A stretch of 16,821 nucleotides of DNA. Source: CAZRIT01 sp964600225 (GTDB lineage: Bacteria; Bacillota; Clostridia; Christensenellales; CAG-138). The DNA lies in NCBI GenBank assembly GCA_964600225.1, contig CAZRIT010000041.1, forward strand, positions 1 to 16,821, written 5' to 3'. The position numbers were made by a program, and so were the translations under genes. Shown piece after piece: positions 14,033-16,821 of this stretch (its first letter is position 1; each line of letters starts with the position of its first letter). The notes below the pieces were generated by a model that saw nothing but the letters and a program-made list of their open reading frames with translations, made no database searches and had not been told where the DNA came from.

Positions 14033-15450
14033 GACGCCTGCTCCTCCTTGTGCTCGGGCTGCGCGGGCGCTTTTTCTGCGTCCGCGGCCTCCCCGTTCTG
14101 CTGCGCGGGCATATCGGTGAGGGTTTCCACGGTAAAGCCCTCGGTGCTTTCGGGGATAAAGAGGACGTTGAGCGTCAAAAACAGAATCTGCAAATCCCGT
14201 ATGAGGGAGCAGTTTTCGATGTAGAGCATGTCCATTTTGAGCTTGTCCTCATAGGACGTGTTGTATTTGCCGTAGATTTGCGCATAGCCCGTCAGCCCCG
14301 CCTTGACCTTCATGCGGTAGCGAAACTCCGGCATCAGCTCACAATAATAATCCACGTTTTCGATGCGCTCGGCGCGCGGGCCGACCAGCGACATTTCACC
14401 CTTGAGGATGTTGAAAAACTGCGGCAGCTCGTCGATGCGCGTGCGGCGGATGAAGCGCCCGTACGGCGTGATGCGCTTGTCGTTGGGCGTGGTAAAGCGC
14501 GCGCCCTCCTTTTCGGCGTCCACCACCATGCTGCGGAACTTGTACAGCGTGAACTGCTCGAGGTTCCTGGTGTAGCGCGCCTGCTTGAACAGCACGGGCC
14601 CGCCATCCTGCAATTTGATGACGATGGCGGTGATGAGCATGATGGGGCTGGTGAGGATAACGCCCACCAGCGATACAAACACGTCCATCAGGCGCTTGAT
14701 GATGAGCTGCTCCAGCCCGAAGGTGCGGTTGCGGCACAGGTACACCAGTGAATCGCCAATGAAGGTTTCGTGCGCATTGTGGAAGATGATATCCTCGATG
14801 GTGGGCGTTACCAGCAGCCGCTTGCCCTTTTCAAAGCAATAGTCCATCAGCTCCATGCGCAGCTTATCGTTGATGTTGCCGATAAACAGGGTGGAGTAGC
14901 GGTCGATCTTGCGCAGGATGGCGTCGTAGCCCTCGGCCTCGCTGCACACGCAGCAGATCTTGTAGCGCTCCTTGATGGTGCCGATCTTGGCCAGCAGCCC
15001 CGCCTCGTCGCCGCTTATCGAGCACACAATGGCGGAATCGCGCGCGGGATAGAGCAAAAAGTACAGCCGATCCGCGCCGATGTAGAGGATGGTGCCGCCA
15101 ACCATCTGCACCAGCAGCATCAGCAGCAGCCGCCCCGGCGGCAGCAGTGCCTTGGCCGTCAGGCACAGAACGAAATAGAACAAAAAGTTGGTCAGTACCA
15201 AAGCGATATAGTAGCCGAATATGATCTCGCGGAAGCGCAGTATGCCAATGCGGAAGCACCGATACGTCGACGCCAGCAGCAGATACAGCGCGGTATACAA
15301 AAATTCGAATGCGAAGAAGCCCTTGAACCAGAAGTCCGTTTCGGGATAGTAGTTGAGCACCAGATACAAAAAAGCGCCGCATACAAACGACAATATCACC
15401 AGCTTACAAAGCAGCATGATGGACTTTTTAAATCTCTTGGGTGAATACAT
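14029..15450 (-). CDS. Polyprenyl-phosphate sugar-1-phosphate transferase (large phosphoglycosyl transferase, WbaP/WcaJ-like)
   Basis: A 473-residue membrane protein that begins glycan assembly by moving a sugar phosphate onto undecaprenyl phosphate. Four N-terminal transmembrane helices (about 10-130) and a cytosolic Rossmann-like domain (about 135-240) precede the catalytic domain from about 250: LIIKRLMDVFVSLVGVI, GGPVLFKQARY, LYKFRSMVVDAEKEG, the catalytic dyad Asp340-Glu341 in IDELPQFFNILKGEMSLVGPR, and GLTGYAQIYGKYN. The usual RxGxxG element after the Gln-Arg motif is replaced by ARYTRNLEQF. A roughly 35-residue Ala/Gln/Glu-rich tail follows the domain. The ribosome site is poor (AGGG twelve bases upstream). 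It is the first gene of the operon with the aminotransferase, rfbA and rfbB, suggesting that it uses, or works next to, the dTDP-amino-deoxysugar, although many homologues use UDP-sugars. Confidence 0.93.
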   Translation of the reverse strand: MYSPKRFKKSIMLLCKLVILSFVCGAFLYLVLNYYPETDFWFKGFFAFEFLYTALYLLLASTYRCFRIGILRFREIIFGYYIALVLTNFLFYFVLCLTAKALLPPGRLLLMLLVQMVGGTILYIGADRLYFLLYPARDSAIVCSISGDEAGLLAKIGTIKERYKICCVCSEAEGYDAILRKIDRYSTLFIGNINDKLRMELMDYCFEKGKRLLVTPTIEDIIFHNAHETFIGDSLVYLCRNRTFGLEQLIIKRLMDVFVSLVGVILTSPIMLITAIVIKLQDGGPVLFKQARYTRNLEQFTLYKFRSMVVDAEKEGARFTTPNDKRITPYGRFIRRTRIDELPQFFNILKGEMSLVGPRAERIENVDYYCELMPEFRYRMKVKAGLTGYAQIYGKYNTSYEDKLKMDMLYIENCSLIRDLQILFLTLNVLFIPESTEGFTVETLTDMPAQQNGEAADAEKAPAQPEHKEEQAS

Positions 15451-15518
15451 GGTTTATTCGCGCCCTTCAGCCTGACGTTTGATCCCCAAAAAGCGAAATA
15501 TGTCACAGGCTACCGCAA

Positions 15519-15547
15519 ATTGTAACATGCGCCTGTGCGCTTGTCAA
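15519..15547 (-). promoter_or_regulatory. Strong sigma-A-type promoter of the amino-sugar glycan operon
   Basis: On the minus strand a perfect TTGACA (15547-15542) and TACAAT (15524-15519) are spaced by 17 bases, with TG one base upstream of the -10. The start point should be near 15512, leaving about a 60-base leader. No terminator is visible between the DUF368 gene and this promoter, so read-through from upstream is also possible. Confidence 0.85.
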
Positions 15548-15597
15548 ACGCACAAAGCCGAATATATACCGTTCCTTTTTGGCTGACGAGGCCGCGC

Positions 15598-16587
15598 TTA
15601 TGCGCCCTGCTTTTGCGCGGCGCCCTTGTCCGCCGCGTCGGACGCGTGCGGCTCGTGCAACGGTTCCTCCGTCAGCTCACCCATGGCGGCGGCCTCCGCC
15701 AATTCCTGCTCCAGATGCTTGCGCTTGCCCCTGAAATAGCATTGCAGCAGGCTTGCGGCAAGGCCCGCGATGAACATGGGGATGCACACCCAGGTAAAGC
15801 TTTTTACAATCGACGGCGCGATGATGACCACCGAGCCGATGACAAAGCCGATGATGGCGGAATAGGAGATGGCATGGTGCTTTTTGAGCATGGCGTTGAC
15901 GCCCTTGACGATCAACAGCGCCATGGCGGCAAAGCCGAGCATCATGCACATCAGCGGCACAATCAGCGTACCAAGATGCTGTATCGCCGCCGCAAAGCCC
16001 TCCGAAAACAGCACCGTCAAATCCATCACGCCCGCAATGGTCGACAGCACCGCGCCGTACATGCCGATATAGATGAGCAAAAACGACGAACTGACGCCCG
16101 GGATGACCACGCCGATGGACAGCACCGCGCCCGCCAGGATGGCCATGGGCACATTCAGCGCGCCCGTGGGCTGCACCTCGACCACGCCCGATTCGCCAAA
16201 CGCAAACAGCACCACAAACAGCAAGCCGATGATGCACGCAATCACATGCCTGCGGCGAAAGCCGCCGTCGGCCTTGGCCTCGTCAAACAGTTCGGGCAGG
16301 CTCCCCAGCACCAGCCCCGAAAACAGCGCAAGCAGCGGCCCTTCGTAAATTTCGAGTACGATTTTCAAGGCGTTGCTGGTCAAAAGGATGCCCACGCCGA
16401 TGCCCAGTGCAACGGGCAGCAAAAACTTGGTGTTTTTCTTGATATTGGAAAAAAAGCGCCCGATGGAACGCATGATATCCTCGTACAGCCCCATGCTGAT
16501 GGCCATTATCCCGCCCGAAACGCCCGGCAGCACGCCGCCGATGCCTATGAGAATGCCGCAGATCATGCGGTAGAAAAAGCTTTTCAT
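15598..16587 (-). CDS. popT: DUF368 family polyprenyl-phosphate transporter (PopT-type)
   Basis: A 329-residue polytopic membrane protein with the signature internal duplication of the family: GIGGVLPGVSGG (Pro21) in the first half and SIGVVIPGVSSS (Pro163) in the second. DUF368 proteins were recently identified, alongside the DedA family, as transporters that return undecaprenyl phosphate to the cytoplasmic face after glycan export. The ATG at 16587 follows a GGGGG ribosome site by five bases; the longer frame from 16623 adds an unrelated segment. A charged C-terminal tail is rich in Glu, His and Ala. It lies directly upstream of the operon whose first enzyme consumes undecaprenyl phosphate, which fits supply of the carrier. 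Direction and substrate follow from the family, not from this sequence. Confidence 0.9.
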   Translation of the reverse strand: MKSFFYRMICGILIGIGGVLPGVSGGIMAISMGLYEDIMRSIGRFFSNIKKNTKFLLPVALGIGVGILLTSNALKIVLEIYEGPLLALFSGLVLGSLPELFDEAKADGGFRRRHVIACIIGLLFVVLFAFGESGVVEVQPTGALNVPMAILAGAVLSIGVVIPGVSSSFLLIYIGMYGAVLSTIAGVMDLTVLFSEGFAAAIQHLGTLIVPLMCMMLGFAAMALLIVKGVNAMLKKHHAISYSAIIGFVIGSVVIIAPSIVKSFTWVCIPMFIAGLAASLLQCYFRGKRKHLEQELAEAAAMGELTEEPLHEPHASDAADKGAAQKQGA

Positions 16588-16620
16588 GGTTACCCCCTGC
16601 TGTGCATCGATCCCGCCAAG

Positions 16621-16649
16621 CATTGTGAAACGGATATGTCCTCACAATG
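16621..16649. promoter_or_regulatory. 8-bp inverted repeat in the popT leader (candidate operator or RNA stem)
   Basis: CATTGTGA at 16621-16628 is matched exactly by TCACAATG at 16642-16649, with 13 bases between. It sits just downstream of the predicted transcription start, where a bound repressor would block elongation; a leader RNA stem is the alternative. Confidence 0.45.
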
Positions 16650-16662
16650 ATCATTTTTACAT

Positions 16663-16671
16663 ATTATAACA
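16663..16671 (-). promoter_or_regulatory. Extended -10 promoter of popT
   Basis: On the minus strand the sequence TGTTATAAT carries a perfect TATAAT (16668-16663) and an extended TG. No convincing -35 hexamer stands at 16-18 bases, as is acceptable for extended -10 promoters. Expected start is near 16656, about 70 bases before the ATG. Confidence 0.65.
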
Positions 16672-16726
16672 GGCGCTGTTTGAAATAGCGATGCATTCGT
16701 GCAATCTTTGCAAATTCTTTACGCAT

Positions 16727-16752
16727 AAAAAAGTCCGCCATGGCGCGCGGAC
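16727..16752 (-). terminator. Rho-independent terminator of a minus-strand gene right of the window
   Basis: On the minus strand GTCCGC and GCGGAC pair around an eight-base loop and are followed directly by TTTTTT (16732-16727). It implies a minus-strand gene ending beyond 16821 and separates it from popT. Confidence 0.7.
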
Positions 16753-16767
16753 GGGTTGGCTTCTTTC

Positions 16768-16815
16768 GTCGGGGGGCTGAGGGGGATTCCGATTTCCCCC
16801 TTACGGCCCCCCGAC
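16768..16815. repeat. Large nested GC-rich stem-loop at the window edge
   Basis: A perfect 10-bp outer stem (16768-16777 with 16806-16815) encloses a perfect 6-bp inner stem (16781-16786 with 16795-16800) around an eight-base loop. No coding frame is evident. It may be an intergenic repeat or part of the end of the neighbouring gene's transcript. Confidence 0.65.
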
Positions 16816-16821
16816 ACCCCC

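Noticed and set aside
10999..14224. Long plus-strand open frames (up to 424 codons) opposite rfbB, rfbA and the aminotransferase gene
   Set aside because: They mirror well-conserved minus-strand genes in GC-rich DNA, have Arg/His/Gly-biased translations without recognisable domains, and lack ribosome sites.
10993..15450. Reading the operon as an L-rhamnose (rfbABCD) cluster
   Set aside because: No rfbC or rfbD is present; an aminotransferase and an initiating transferase occupy the operon instead.
1..16821. CRISPR array, tRNA/rRNA genes, prophage or transposase genes
   Set aside because: No direct repeats of CRISPR type, no recognisable RNA gene structure and no mobile-element proteins were seen on either strand.

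Overview
The window looks like chromosomal DNA of a high-GC anaerobic member of the Clostridia (Firmicutes), probably gut-associated. The reasons are the dnaX–ybaB–recR gene order beside a DUF212 (YuiD-type) gene, a compact (about 390-residue) malic enzyme, strong GGAGG-type ribosome sites, sigma-A-like promoters often with an extended -10 TG, and a DUF368 polyprenyl-phosphate transporter gene. The taxonomy is inference from gene content only. No rRNA, tRNA, CRISPR array, phage gene or transposase was seen.

Left end (1-2467, + strand): the 3' part of a creatininase-family metal hydrolase, a TIM-barrel sugar epimerase resembling Thermotoga IolO, and a phosphinothricin-type GNAT acetyltransferase. 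The first two look like a cyclitol or keto-sugar catabolic pair. The acetyltransferase gene runs 46 bp into the convergent gene that follows.

2422-6186 (- strand): an exported, C-terminally anchored metallophosphatase. Next, from its own promoter, comes an MBOAT membrane O-acyltransferase coupled to an SGNH-hydrolase-like partner, which is the usual layout of machines that O-acylate an exported glycan. At 6187-6280 two divergent promoters lie so close to their start codons that both transcripts could be nearly leaderless.

6280-9464 (+ strand): DUF212 membrane protein, dnaX, ybaB and recR, a conserved DNA replication and repair block. It is followed by 271 bp without a gene, packed with stem-loops, including a 22-bp perfect palindrome that probably terminates transcription from both sides.

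9736-16587 (- strand): a malic enzyme, then a four-gene operon joined by three ATGA overlaps. Its genes, in transcription order, encode a polyprenyl-phosphate sugar-phosphate transferase, a sugar-nucleotide aminotransferase, RfbA and RfbB. RfbA and RfbB make dTDP-4-dehydro-6-deoxyglucose. The aminotransferase replaces the rhamnose branch (no rfbC or rfbD here), so an amino-dideoxysugar is the likely product, and the transferase would start glycan assembly on the lipid carrier. The gene just upstream encodes a DUF368 (PopT-type) transporter expected to recycle that carrier. With the MBOAT/SGNH pair, this makes surface-glycan synthesis and decoration the main theme. The right edge holds a terminator for a gene outside the window and a large GC-rich nested stem-loop.
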